Shown: positions 1 through 6,362, counted from the first letter of the stretch. The stretch is 64,000 bases of DNA from Caproiciproducens galactitolivorans (GCF_026672255.1 NZ_JAPOHA010000009.1:1-64000), one strand, 5' to 3'. The notes: generated by a model from the letters alone, not told the origin. Program-made: numbers and translations.

Positions 1-44
1 CTCTCACGCCGATAACGGGAGTTCGATTCTCCCACGGGTCACCA
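1..44 (+). tRNA. tRNA-Glu (CTC), 3' part only
   Basis: The window opens inside a tRNA. The T arm (GGGAG TTCGATT CTCCC, 19-35), the 3' acceptor strand and an encoded CCA (42-44) are present. The first bases read as an anticodon loop C-T-CTC-A-C, giving anticodon CTC at 3-5 (Glu). The 5' half lies outside the window, so identity rests on the loop and on similarity of the variable region to Glu tRNAs. Confidence 0.75.
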
Positions 45-97
45 AATTGCTAATTGATTTTCATAGATATTTGCACAGCAATGTGTGAAATATAGAG

Positions 98-212
<115 letters not shown>

Positions 213-220
213 ATTAATAT

Positions 221-296
221 TCCTCAATAGCTCAGCCGGTAGAGCATGCGGCTGTTAACCGCAGGGTCGTTGGTTCGAGTCCAACTTGGGGAGCCA
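221..296 (+). tRNA. tRNA-Asn (GTT)
   Basis: Complete cloverleaf: acceptor TCCTCAA (221-227) pairs with TTGGGGA (286-292), the D arm is present, the anticodon is GTT at 254-256, the T arm is normal, and CCA is encoded at 294-296. It lies 8 nt after the 5S gene, so it is co-transcribed. Confidence 0.97.
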
Positions 297-300
297 GCAA

Positions 301-342
301 AGCTCAGCCGCCGTTATTAAATTAGCGGCGGCAGCTTTTTTT
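301..342 (+). terminator. GC-rich hairpin with T-run between two tRNAs
   Basis: AGCT-CAGCCGCCG pairs with CGGCGGC-AGCT (stem core 307-313/326-332), followed by a run of T to about 342. It looks like a Rho-independent terminator, yet tRNA-CAT starts only 2-3 nt later. It could be partial read-through or an RNA-processing hairpin. Confidence 0.75.
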
Positions 343-344
343 CC

Positions 345-421
345 GGGCCATTAGCTCAGTTGGTTAGAGCAACCGGCTCATAACCGGTCGGTCCAAGGTT
401 CGAGTCCTTGATGGCCCACCA
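345..421 (+). tRNA. tRNA with CAT anticodon (elongator Met or Ile2)
   Basis: Acceptor GGGCCAT (345-351) pairs with ATGGCCC (411-417), the anticodon loop CTCATAA carries CAT at 379-381, and CCA is encoded (419-421). A CAT anticodon may be elongator Met or, if C34 is lysidinylated by TilS, minor Ile. The sequence does not settle this; a tilS gene is present at 12270. Confidence 0.95.
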
Positions 422-423
422 TG

Positions 424-468
424 AAAAAACGTATCAAACAGCTAAACTAGCTGTTTGATACGTTTTTT
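424..468. terminator. Perfect A/T-flanked hairpin ending the stable-RNA operon
   Basis: A 20-bp perfect inverted repeat (424-443 and 449-468, loop AAACT) starts with six A and ends with six T. It can terminate in either direction and closes the tRNA operon. Confidence 0.93.
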
Positions 469-469
469 C

Positions 470-776
470 TTATGCTATTTTAGCGAGAAAAATCGGCTTT
501 ATATAGAGGTAAACCAAAAACGGAAAAGTGAAAGAAGTAGCTTTAAGCTGCTCCTTTTGAAAGAGATTGAATATATGCAGGATACGGTTGCGCAAACGGC
601 AGAAATTGTGCTTTGTCAGCTGCAAAATAAGTTATCAAGTGGGCATTTATAATGCTGAAGAATATCAATTGTTTAAAGGAAATAGCCGCGATTGAAATCA
701 GTTATCAACTAACGTCTGTGCGCTATAAAGAACCGCCCCTGTTACAGGGCGGTAGGAAGAATCAGACGCGGAATGC
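470..776. other. Gene-free stretch after the RNA operon
   Basis: I see no convincing gene here. An open frame from 455 begins with TTG inside the terminator hairpin and has no RBS. A hairpin of ACCGC...GCGGT type at 732-753 lies just after the stop of the minus-strand gene at 777 and probably acts as its terminator, though its T-run is weak. Confidence 0.6.
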
Positions 777-989
777 TTAACATTTTTGGCTGCATAAAAG
801 CCGGTCAATAATGTCGTCGAGCAAGCGTAAATCCTTATCATTGAGATCGTCCAGTAATTCAAGAATTCGTTTTAATGCTTTAGCGCTGTCTTTATCGCAG
901 CCCCTGTTGTCGCAATCGTCGTGATGATCATGGTCATCACATTCATTGTGGTCACAGTCAGGCGAATTCGTATAATGGTTTAAACTCAT
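777..989 (-). CDS. Small Cys/His/Asp-rich protein
   Basis: 70 aa, unknown family. The N-terminal half is packed with potential metal ligands (CDHNECDDHDHHDDCD and a further Cys). The C-terminal half is an amphipathic, Leu/Asp-rich helix (LKRILELLDDLNDKDLRLLD) ending in CSQKC. ATG at 989 was chosen because AAAGGAG (999-1005) lies 9 nt upstream; a TTG at 998 touches the RBS and cannot serve. It is the first of a run of small Cys-rich minus-strand genes (777-2891). A role in metal binding or in the spore coat is only inferred from composition. Confidence 0.7.
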   Translation of the reverse strand: MSLNHYTNSPDCDHNECDDHDHHDDCDNRGCDKDSAKALKRILELLDDLNDKDLRLLDDIIDRLLCSQKC

Positions 990-1018
990 ATAGTACAACT
1001 CCTTTAAAAGTGTTGTAC

Positions 1019-1027
1019 TATATTATG
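1019..1027 (-). promoter_or_regulatory. Possible mother-cell-type -10 (CATAATATA)
   Basis: CATAATATA, read on the minus strand 30 nt upstream of the 989 start, fits the CATAnnnTA -10 pattern known for SigK/SigE-type sporulation promoters. I did not find a well-spaced -35, so this is tentative. Confidence 0.3.
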
Positions 1028-1069
1028 GCCATTGACAAAGAGTTGCCAATATGAGCGATTGGTATGCCT

Positions 1070-1110
1070 AAAACAGAAAATGGCGGCTCCTACCGTAAAG
1101 CAAGAGCCGC
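1070..1110 (-). terminator. Hairpin after the 21-aa Cys peptide gene
   Basis: GCGGCTC (1083-1089) pairs with GAGCCGC (1104-1110). Read on the minus strand it is followed by the T-rich CATTTTCTGTTTT, as expected of a terminator for the gene ending at 1133. Confidence 0.65.
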
Positions 1111-1132
1111 ATGTATGGACACTTATTCGGTT

Positions 1133-1198
1133 TTAACCACAGAAATGGCAGCATCCAAAGCACTTATAAATATAATTCAACATCTGAGCGCAGCACAT
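1133..1198 (-). CDS. 21-aa Cys-rich micro-protein
   Basis: Translation is MCCAQMLNYIYKCFGCCHFC plus a final Gly, then TAA: six Cys in 21 residues, arranged CC, C, CC, C, with aromatic residues between. Support for a real gene is the near-perfect AAAGGAGG box 8 nt before ATG 1198, immediate closure by TAA, and a terminator-like hairpin downstream at 1083-1110. It lies between the DUF326 gene and the Cys/His protein on the same strand. The family is not recognised; resemblance to tiny spore-coat or metal-binding peptides is compositional only. Confidence 0.6.
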   Translation of the reverse strand: MCCAQMLNYIYKCFGCCHFCG

Positions 1199-1469
1199 AT
1201 CAGCAACCTCCTTTGTATTTATCTTCTTGGGATGGTTAAATAGTAACAAATTTGTAACTGTTTTGCAAATGTAAGTCTTGGAAATGAAAGAAGGAAGGGA
1301 TGAGAGAAAATCTTGATATAAAGGCACAAATGAAGAGAGGAGCATTGGGGCTGCATAAAATTTCAATGTGGATGGCGCACCAACCAGGCAAAACCATTCG
1401 AGACAATGTGTCGGCCCTTTCATGAACTTGTAAAAGTTGATCATATGTAGGCGGTTATTCCGCCGTAAA
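1199..1469. other. Intergenic stretch without recognised gene
   Basis: Apart from the GGCGGttattCCGCC hairpin at 1451-1466, likely the 3' end of the DUF326 transcript, I see nothing gene-like. A longer open frame that runs across this stretch lacks an RBS; only its last 21 codons look real. Confidence 0.5.
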
Positions 1470-1808
1470 CTATTGCATGGACTTGCATTCTTGCGCACAT
1501 TTTTGGCATTCAGCAGCGCATTTGGCGCAATGGTCGTCTTTAAAGGTTTTACATTCCTGTGCGCATTCCTCACAAATAGTGGCACAAAGTTTGCACAAAT
1601 CGATTGCATGACAAGAATCCGTAATCATGAATGAGGCGGCCTCTTTACAAATACAGGCACACTCGTGCAGCTTTGCAATACATTTTTTCCGATTTGCTAC
1701 GTCGGGCTCCTCAAGGCACATCTTCATGCATTCAAGACATGCCTGCGCACATTTGTTACATTCGTCAATGCAGGTTTGGTTTTTGTTGTTCATATTTACA
1801 ACTCCCAT
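1470..1808 (-). CDS. Four-helix bundle copper-binding protein (DUF326 / Csp-like)
   Basis: 112 aa with 21 Cys. The Cys recur in helical i/i+3/i+4 spacing (CIDECNKCAQACLECMKMC; CKLCATICEECAQEC; CAKCAAECQKCAQEC), the hallmark of DUF326/Csp copper-storage proteins, which form four-helix bundles whose core is lined with Cys-bound Cu(I). No signal peptide is seen, so a cytosolic Csp3-type location is likely. ATG 1808 is preceded by AAGGAG with 7 nt spacing; a second ATG six codons on (MNNKNQ) is possible. Genes nearby (small Cys-rich peptides, Cu/Zn superoxide dismutase at 3012) suggest a copper or metal theme. The family call is firm; the physiological role is inferred. Confidence 0.88.
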   Translation of the reverse strand: MGVVNMNNKNQTCIDECNKCAQACLECMKMCLEEPDVANRKKCIAKLHECACICKEAASFMITDSCHAIDLCKLCATICEECAQECKTFKDDHCAKCAAECQKCAQECKSMQ

Positions 1809-2009
1809 AGTCAGACTCCTTAGATTATTTGATTTTTACTATTATTTCTTAAAAATCTGCTATTATGTAAAAAAAGAAATCATAAAACGGAATCAGTTAA
1901 GGTGGCCGCAAAAACTCTGGATCAGCCTTCTGACATGAGCAGGAAAGCGACCATAACGATCTAGCAGCAATTCGGATTGGATACGGATGATTGGAATATC
2001 GGCACAAAA
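1809..2009. other. AT-rich intergenic stretch
   Basis: Contains the presumed promoter side of the DUF326 gene (AT-rich 1830-1880). No open frame with an RBS was found. Confidence 0.45.
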
Positions 2010-2013
2010 TAAA

Positions 2014-2049
2014 GAATCAGCATCCTGCCAAACGGTAAGATGCTGATTC
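2014..2049 (-). terminator. Terminator of the Cys/Arg/Trp peptide gene
   Basis: GAATCAGCATC (2014-2024) pairs with GATGCTGATTC (2039-2049), an 11-bp perfect stem. On the minus strand it is followed by TTTATTTTG. It lies 13 nt after the stop at 2062. Confidence 0.85.
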
Positions 2050-2061
2050 CGTTTTATTTAT

Positions 2062-2142
2062 TTACCACCACCAACGACGGCAGCGGCAACGGCACCCTCT
2101 CCATCGGCAGCAACGCCGGCAATTATTCCAGCAACACATCAT
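2062..2142 (-). CDS. 26-aa Cys/Arg/Trp-rich micro-protein
   Basis: Begins MMCCWNNCRRCCRWRGCRCR and ends CRRWWW before TAA. The 26 residues contain eight Cys, eight Arg and five Trp, an extreme composition. Evidence for a gene: AAAGGAGG six nt before the ATG at 2142, a TAA stop, an 11-bp terminator hairpin directly after it, and an ATATTAT-type promoter motif 32 nt upstream that is shared with the 2532 gene. It is too short for ordinary gene callers. No family is recognised. It could be a small spore-coat/crust peptide, a metal-binding peptide, or a cationic membrane-active peptide; composition alone cannot decide. Confidence 0.62.
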   Translation of the reverse strand: MMCCWNNCRRCCRWRGCRCRCRRWWW

Positions 2143-2173
2143 GAATCGCCTCCTTTCGGACAGTGGGGCAATA

Positions 2174-2184
2174 ACATAATATGA
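2174..2184 (-). promoter_or_regulatory. Shared motif TCATATTATGT (copy 1)
   Basis: Read on the minus strand, TCATATTATGT sits 32 nt upstream of ATG 2142. The identical 11-mer sits 28 nt upstream of ATG 2532. Its CATATTAT core resembles the -10 of SigE-type sporulation promoters (CATA-type). Sharing and spacing are seen; the sigma assignment is inference. Confidence 0.4.
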
Positions 2185-2267
2185 ATCGGAAAGGCGGCTT
2201 GTCAATTGGAGAGTTTAGGATTAGAGTTAAATAGGTGTAGCATCCTGCTTAACTACAGACACCGAGC

Positions 2268-2314
2268 AAAAATAATGGCGCCCGTTAAAAGGCGAGCGCC
2301 GTTATTTTTATTTG
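2268..2314 (-). terminator. Terminator of the Asn/Ser/Arg-rich gene
   Basis: AATAACGGCGC (2294-2304 region) pairs with GCGCCATTATT (2273-2283 region) with one mismatch. On the minus strand a T5 run follows. It begins at the stop codon of the gene at 2308. Confidence 0.8.
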
Positions 2315-2532
2315 CCTCCGCGGCATCCGGGGCGGCGCCTGTTATTATTATTGCGATTGCTGTTACCGCTACTGCTACTGCTACTGCTACTGCTACTGTT
2401 GCTGTTGCTGTTGCTGTTGCTGTTACTATTACTGTTGGCAGTGCTTTCAATTTGGCGATTTTCTGTTCTATTATTATCTTGGCGGCGTTCGGGCCGGCAA
2501 CGATTGTTGCTGTTGCGGTTATCTCTATTCAT
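2308..2532 (-). CDS. Low-complexity Asn/Ser/Arg-rich small protein
   Basis: 74 aa. The N-terminal part is Asn/Arg-rich (MNRDNRNSNNRCRPERRQDN), the middle is a strict Asn-Ser then Ser run encoded by an AAC-AGC/AGT hexanucleotide tract (about 2386-2435), and the tail is Arg/Gly-rich with one Cys. RBS GAAAGGA lies about 9 nt before ATG 2532, a shared promoter-like motif is at 2560-2570, and a terminator starts at the stop. Such disordered, repetitive proteins occur among spore-coat components, but I do not recognise a family. The tract is prone to slippage, so length may vary between strains. The opposite-strand frames are Leu or Ala/Thr/Val repeats with no RBS and are shadows. Confidence 0.55.
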   Translation of the reverse strand: MNRDNRNSNNRCRPERRQDNNRTENRQIESTANSNSNSNSNSNSNSSSSSSSSSSGNSNRNNNNRRRPGCRGGK

Positions 2533-2559
2533 TTAATCTGTCCTTTCGTCGGTGATATT

Positions 2560-2570
2560 ACATAATATGA
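2560..2570 (-). promoter_or_regulatory. Shared motif TCATATTATGT (copy 2)
   Basis: Same 11-mer as at 2174-2184, here 28 nt upstream of ATG 2532. It is probably the -10 region of a common, possibly sporulation-specific, promoter class. Confidence 0.4.
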
Positions 2571-2677
2571 GTTTTAAAATTACCTGTCACTATGCGCCGG
2601 CAATTTGATTATAATAAATCCTCCATACCGAAAAGGCGGAGGAAATTCCGTTTTGCCACGGATTTGGCCCGTACGCT

Positions 2678-2704
2678 GAAAAAACCGCCCGTAATGGGCG
2701 GTAA
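2678..2704 (-). terminator. Terminator of the 56-aa gene
   Basis: ACCGCCCGTAATGGGCGGT (2684-2702) is a compact 8-bp hairpin followed on the minus strand by six T (2683-2678). Confidence 0.92.
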
Positions 2705-2720
2705 TCCTGAAACATCCTTT

Positions 2721-2891
2721 TTATTTTGGTTTAACAGGCGGGATAATCGACGAAAAAAAGGAATCCGGATCGCTTTTAAATTTCTGAATCAGGTCGGTCT
2801 TTGCCTCTTTTGGTTTCTCAAATTTGGATTTCATCCTGCTTGGAATATGGATTTTATTCGGATTCGAGCAATTGTATTCATTCATTTCCAT
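2721..2891 (-). CDS. 56-aa hypothetical protein
   Basis: Begins MEMNEYNCSNPNKIHIPSRM and ends FFSSIIPPVKPK; basic and Lys/Pro-rich with one Cys. The frame is open further upstream to 2969, but that part overlaps the preceding gene's terminator. I therefore chose ATG 2891, which has CTGGAGATAAGG upstream (GGAG about 9 nt away). A strong terminator follows at 2678-2702. No family recognised; it is part of the small-gene cluster. Confidence 0.5.
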   Translation of the reverse strand: MEMNEYNCSNPNKIHIPSRMKSKFEKPKEAKTDLIQKFKSDPDSFFSSIIPPVKPK

Positions 2892-2954
2892 GGCCTTATC
2901 TCCAGTACAATTTATTTCTATATTGTATTCACAAATCCGGCAAAATGCTAAATG

Positions 2955-2988
2955 GAAAAACGGCTCCAACAGTAATGCCGGAGCCGTA
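2955..2988 (-). terminator. Terminator of sodC
   Basis: CGGCTCC (2961-2967) pairs with GGAGCCG (2980-2986). The minus-strand sequence continues with T5. It lies about 25 nt after the sodC stop. Confidence 0.9.
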
Positions 2989-3011
2989 TTTTGTGATGAT
3001 TCCCTGCAAGT

Positions 3012-3533
3012 TTATCTTCCGGTATAAGTGATTTGACCGCAGGCTATTTTCGCTCCGGAATTTCCGGATGGCTGGGTTGTAAAATCATCCGGAAGCATAT
3101 GCACGATTATGGTACGTCCTATCACTTCACTGACAGCGAATCGGTCTGTAAAAAACGCCAGAAAAGCGTAGCCCTTGTTTCCGAATAACGGCGGCAAATC
3201 ACCGGCATGCGCAGGGTGCGGACAATTATGGGGATTGAAGTGTGCGCCTGCGTTTGCAAAGGGATCCTGGGCATTCCCGGTACAGGAGTTCCCTTCGTGA
3301 ATATGGAACCCAAATACGTTCGATGCACAGGCTGCCGTGCCTTGGGGCAGACCCTGCACTTCCGCCATTAATAAAACACCGGTACTTAACTGGTACAAGA
3401 AAACAATGCCGTTTATATTCGGAAAATTCGGACCGCCTTTTAGGAGAGCCTGCGCTTCCGGCGGACGATTCACTATATTTTGCAGTTGACCAAATTGTGG
3501 ATCAGAGTACAATAAAACCGCCTCCTGAGCCAT
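3012..3533 (-). CDS. sodC: Cu/Zn superoxide dismutase family protein
   Basis: About 173 aa from ATG 3533 (a TTG at 3545 would add four residues; neither has a clear RBS, so the start is uncertain). Copper/zinc ligands are recognisable: GFHIHEG (two His), GAHFNP (bridging His), CPHPAHAGDLPPLF (two His and Asp), and IIVHMLPDD (His). The disulfide Cys pair is at GNSC and IACG. The family catalyses 2 O2- + 2 H+ to O2 + H2O2. Two oddities: no signal peptide or lipobox is present, whereas most bacterial Cu/Zn SODs are exported; and the end motif reads GNSGAKIACG, placing Lys where the family has the substrate-guiding Arg (usual GGR). Activity may be reduced or altered. It has its own terminator. 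Confidence 0.85.
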   Translation of the reverse strand: MAQEAVLLYSDPQFGQLQNIVNRPPEAQALLKGGPNFPNINGIVFLYQLSTGVLLMAEVQGLPQGTAACASNVFGFHIHEGNSCTGNAQDPFANAGAHFNPHNCPHPAHAGDLPPLFGNKGYAFLAFFTDRFAVSEVIGRTIIVHMLPDDFTTQPSGNSGAKIACGQITYTGR

Positions 3534-3748
3534 TTTATGCAGCAAAATACAGGATTGCTAAACGAAAAGAGAAAAGATGGGATACTGTAATCAGGTGGCA
3601 TAGATTCTTCATGATGCATGGCCCGCAGGGCCTATCCGCCAATCCTTCCATCCAAATGAACGTAAATTATAACACACAGAATGTCCAGGAAAAATATGCA
3701 AAGAGGATTTTTGATGAGAGCTGCATAAAGATTACGTTACGGATAAAA

Positions 3749-3781
3749 AGAGGGAATGTCCGGCTGACGGACATTCCCTCT
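3749..3781 (-). terminator. Terminator of the iscS-iscU operon
   Basis: AGAGGGAATGTCCG (3749-3762) pairs perfectly with CGGACATTCCCTCT (3768-3781). On the minus strand T5 follows. It lies 11 nt after the iscU stop. Confidence 0.95.
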
Positions 3782-3792
3782 TCCAATATATC

Positions 3793-4224
3793 TTATAACT
3801 CACAGGCACAGGATTCACATTCCGGAATATCACCGACGATCGGCGCAGGGTCAATTCCCTTCTTCTTGTAATAATCCGCAACAGCGGATTTGATCGCCTG
3901 CTCCGCCAATACGGAGCAATGCACCTTAACCGGCGGCAGACCGTCCAGTGCTTCCATTACCGCTTTGTTGGTAAGCTTTAAAGCATCTTCAATTTTCTTG
4001 CCCTTAATCAGTTCAGTGGCCATGGAGCTGGTTGCGATTGCGGCGCCGCAGCCGAATGTTTTAAACTTAACGTCGGTGATAACGTCGCCGTCGACCTTAA
4101 TGTACATGCGCATGATATCGCCGCATTTCGGGTTTCCGACTTCGCCGACACCGTCTGCGTCCGGGATTTCCCCAACGTTGCGCGGGTTGGCAAAATGATC
4201 CATTACTTTTTCACTGTAGGCCAT
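3793..4224 (-). CDS. iscU: Fe-S cluster assembly scaffold, IscU/NifU-N type
   Basis: 143 aa, family length. It carries the three cluster-binding Cys (Cys34 in NPKCGD, Cys59 in FGCGAA, Cys103 in KVHCSVLAE) and the Asp next to the first Cys. The protein accepts sulfur from IscS and iron to build [2Fe-2S]/[4Fe-4S] clusters for apoproteins. A C-terminal CESCAC extension adds three more Cys, as in clostridial NifU-like scaffolds. ATG 4224 follows AGAGG. It is 32 nt downstream of iscS and ends at a strong terminator, so the two form an operon. Clusters made here would serve the many ferredoxin/hydrogenase proteins at 34.8-44 kb. Confidence 0.95.
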   Translation of the reverse strand: MAYSEKVMDHFANPRNVGEIPDADGVGEVGNPKCGDIMRMYIKVDGDVITDVKFKTFGCGAAIATSSMATELIKGKKIEDALKLTNKAVMEALDGLPPVKVHCSVLAEQAIKSAVADYYKKKGIDPAPIVGDIPECESCACEL

Positions 4225-4256
4225 GATCGATTACCTCTCTTATATCGAAATTTTCT

Positions 4257-5444
4257 TTAATATTTCTTCTGACCTGTAATAATTTCCTCCCAAAGAGGAG
4301 ACATGGAACGAAGGCGGTCGACGATTTTGGGGAGTATCTCAAGAATATAGTCGACGTCTTCCTCTGTATTTTGATCGCTGAAGGTAATTCGGAGCGATCC
4401 GTGGGCGATTTCATGCGGAAGCCCGATTGCGAGCAGTACATGGCTCGGGTCAAGCGAGCCGGAAGTGCAGGCGGAACCGGAAGATGCGCAGACGCCCTGC
4501 AGATCGAGGCTGAGAAGCAGGGATTCGCCCTCAATGCCTTCAAAGCACATATTGATATTGCCGGGCAGACGCTTTACCCGGTCGCCGTTCAGGCGGGAAC
4601 GTTCAATTTTCAGTAAACCGTCGATCAGGCGGTCGCGCATTTTTGTCAGGCGCTCCGTATTTGCGTCGATGTTTTTGCATGCTTCCTCAAGTGCAACGCT
4701 CAGGCCGACAATTCCGGCAACGTTTTCCGTACCGGCCCTGCGCCCGCGTTCCTGCGCGCCGCCGTCGATCAGATTCGGGCACCGCACGCCGTTGCGGATA
4801 TAGATTGCTCCGACGCCTTTGGGAGCGTGGAATTTATGTCCGGAGAGGGAAAGCAAATCAATATTTTGCTCTTTTACGTTAATAGGAACATGTCCGACTG
4901 CCTGAACCGCGTCGGTATGGAAAAGAACGCCGTGCTTTTTGCAGATCGCGCCGATTTCCGGAATCGGCTGAATGGTTCCGATTTCGTTGTTCGCGTACAT
5001 AATGGTAACGAGCGCGGTATCCTCGCGGATCGCCGCTTCGAGTTCCTCGGGCCTTATCAGACCGTCGTGATGTACGTCGAGGTAGGTAACTTCAAAGCCT
5101 TCCTTTTCCAGCGTTTCGCAGGAATGCAGGACGGCATGGTGCTCAAATTTTGAAGTAATAATATGCTTCTTGCCTTTTTTGGCCTGCTCATGGGCTACGC
5201 CTTTGATCGCCCAGTTATCGCTTTCGCTTCCGCCGGAAGTAAAGAATATTTCGTTCGGCTTTGCCCCAAGGCATTGAGCGACTTTTTCACGCGCCAGCTC
5301 AAGCGGTTTTTTGGCTTCCCGACCAACCGAATAAAGACTGGAAGGGTTTCCATAATATTGCGTATAGAAAGGCTCCATCGCCTCTAAGACGGCTTTTGAA
5401 ACAGGAGTGGTAGCGGCGTTGTCCGCGTAAATAAAACGTCCCAT
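4257..5444 (-). CDS. iscS: Cysteine desulfurase (NifS/IscS family)
   Basis: 395 aa, class V aminotransferase fold. It converts L-cysteine to alanine and passes persulfide sulfur to IscU. Visible motifs: YADNAATTP at the N-terminus, HHAVLHSCE (cofactor-stacking His), TDAVQA, the PLP Lys204 in [10 protein letters not shown], and the active-site Cys326 in the loop [13 protein letters not shown] 5444 lies about 6 nt after AAAGGTGA; the GTG three codons upstream is part of that RBS and is rejected. First gene of an iscS-iscU operon behind the palindromic promoter at 5495-5523. No iscR is present in the window. Confidence 0.96.
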   Translation of the reverse strand: MGRFIYADNAATTPVSKAVLEAMEPFYTQYYGNPSSLYSVGREAKKPLELAREKVAQCLGAKPNEIFFTSGGSESDNWAIKGVAHEQAKKGKKHIITSKFEHHAVLHSCETLEKEGFEVTYLDVHHDGLIRPEELEAAIREDTALVTIMYANNEIGTIQPIPEIGAICKKHGVLFHTDAVQAVGHVPINVKEQNIDLLSLSGHKFHAPKGVGAIYIRNGVRCPNLIDGGAQERGRRAGTENVAGIVGLSVALEEACKNIDANTERLTKMRDRLIDGLLKIERSRLNGDRVKRLPGNINMCFEGIEGESLLLSLDLQGVCASSGSACTSGSLDPSHVLLAIGLPHEIAHGSLRITFSDQNTEEDVDYILEILPKIVDRLRSMSPLWEEIITGQKKY

Positions 5445-5494
5445 GTTTATCACCTTTACTTGTCTATTTTCAATTGCAGATTTCCTGCGTTTTT

Positions 5495-5523
5495 AATATA
5501 CACCATTTTAGTGTATATTTCAA
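5495..5523 (-). promoter_or_regulatory. iscS promoter with overlapping 9-bp palindrome
   Basis: On the minus strand TTGAAA (5523-5518), a 17-nt spacer and TATATT (5500-5495) form a good vegetative promoter. Overlaid on it is a perfect inverted repeat, AATATACAC (5495-5503) and GTGTATATT (5511-5519), separated by 7 nt. An operator covering both promoter elements is a likely repression site, perhaps for an Rrf2/IscR-type regulator (inference). Confidence 0.7.
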
Positions 5524-5538
5524 TAGGCAATTCTAAAC

Positions 5539-5976
5539 TTACCGAAATTTTTCAATTGCGGCAACGGCCAGACGGTCGCAGCGCTCGTTTTCCGGGTGGC
5601 CCGCATGTCCCTTTACCCAGTTCACCGTGACCTTGTGCTTCTCTAAAAGCGGAAGAAGGGTTTCCCATAAATCCGCGTTCAGCGCGGGCTTTTTGTCGGC
5701 TTTGCGCCACCCGTTTTTCCGCCAGCTTTTGGCCCAGCCCTTGGTGATCGCGTCGCAGACATATTTTGAGTCGCTGCAAAGAATCACTTCGCATGGCTCT
5801 TTTAATAGGCGAAGCGCCTCGATCACGCCGCTTAATTCCATACGGTTGTTGGTCGTGCCGGCTTCGCCGCCGCTGATCTCTTTTTCAACGCCGTTATAAC
5901 GCAGTATGGCGCCGAAACCGCCGGGACCGGGGTTCCCGCTGCATGCGCCATCCGTGAATATTTCAACACGCTTCAT
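5539..5976 (-). CDS. rnhA: Ribonuclease HI
   Basis: 145 aa from ATG 5976. It degrades RNA in RNA-DNA hybrids. Catalytic acids are visible: Asp9 in [12 protein letters not shown], the Glu in [13 protein letters not shown], the Asp in LCSDSKYV, and a late Asp in ERCDRLA; the basic [13 protein letters not shown] loop is the substrate-binding handle of E. coli-type RNase HI. The longer frame to 6042 has no RBS. AAGG at 5989-5986 lies 9 nt before ATG 5976, while ATGs at 5982 and 5985 are too close to it. Monocistronic, divergent from rnj. Confidence 0.95.
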   Translation of the reverse strand: MKRVEIFTDGACSGNPGPGGFGAILRYNGVEKEISGGEAGTTNNRMELSGVIEALRLLKEPCEVILCSDSKYVCDAITKGWAKSWRKNGWRKADKKPALNADLWETLLPLLEKHKVTVNWVKGHAGHPENERCDRLAVAAIEKFR

Positions 5977-6013
5977 TTTCATCATCCTTAATTTTTCCAA
6001 ACTTATAAATTTT

Positions 6014-6042
6014 ATTATAGCATGGGAGCTTTTTACAAACAA
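6014..6042 (-). promoter_or_regulatory. rnhA promoter
   Basis: TTGTTT (6042-6037), 17-nt spacer, TATAAT (6019-6014), read on the minus strand. The -10 is about 38 nt upstream of the chosen start. Confidence 0.6.
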
Positions 6043-6109
6043 CGCAATTTTCCGTTTAGCGGGTTCTTTTCGGGCAATAATATAATTTGCCGGTCAAAGA
6101 TGCGGTATC

Positions 6110-6138
6110 TTGACAGCAAATGGGAATCAAGGTACAAT
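6110..6138 (+). promoter_or_regulatory. rnj promoter
   Basis: TTGACA (6110-6115), 17-nt spacer, TACAAT (6133-6138): close to the SigA consensus. It would give a leader of about 215 nt before the GTG start at 6363, including a hairpin AACCGCA...TGCGGTT at 6203-6222. Confidence 0.75.
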
Positions 6139-6362
6139 GATAACAATATTTGTGTCCGGATTTATTTTTAAGAAGCATTATATTTAGACATTAAATATAT
6201 TTGAACCGCATTGCTGTGCGGTTAACACAATTCTCTTTTGCAGCTGCCCGCGCAGTGCGAAAGGATGCAACAATTTTATATGGATACGCCTATGCCCGCT
6301 TCGGCACCGTTTGCCGGCGGACTTTTATTGGTTGTACCCTGATTAACAATGGAGGTTATTTT

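Noticed and set aside
455-652. 65-codon open frame after the tRNA operon
   Set aside because: Starts with TTG inside the terminator hairpin, has no RBS and matches nothing recognised; at most a gene scrap.
1133-1609. 158-codon frame overlapping the DUF326 gene
   Set aside because: Most of it is antiphase to the Cys-rich DUF326 gene and lacks an RBS. Only its last 21 codons, behind AAAGGAGG, are kept as a gene.
2206-2565. Ala/Thr/Val and Leu repeat frames, and a possible CRISPR-like repeat, around 2380-2440
   Set aside because: They are other-frame readings of the AAC-AGC/AGT tract. The repeat unit is 3-6 nt with no spacers, so not CRISPR.
3242-3871. 209-codon plus-strand frame
   Set aside because: Antisense to sodC and to the iscU end, crossing a terminator; no RBS, composition like a shadow frame.
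6201-6362. Extended RNase J start
   Set aside because: No RBS before 6201 and the stretch lies in the leader; GGAGG at 6351 fixes GTG 6363.
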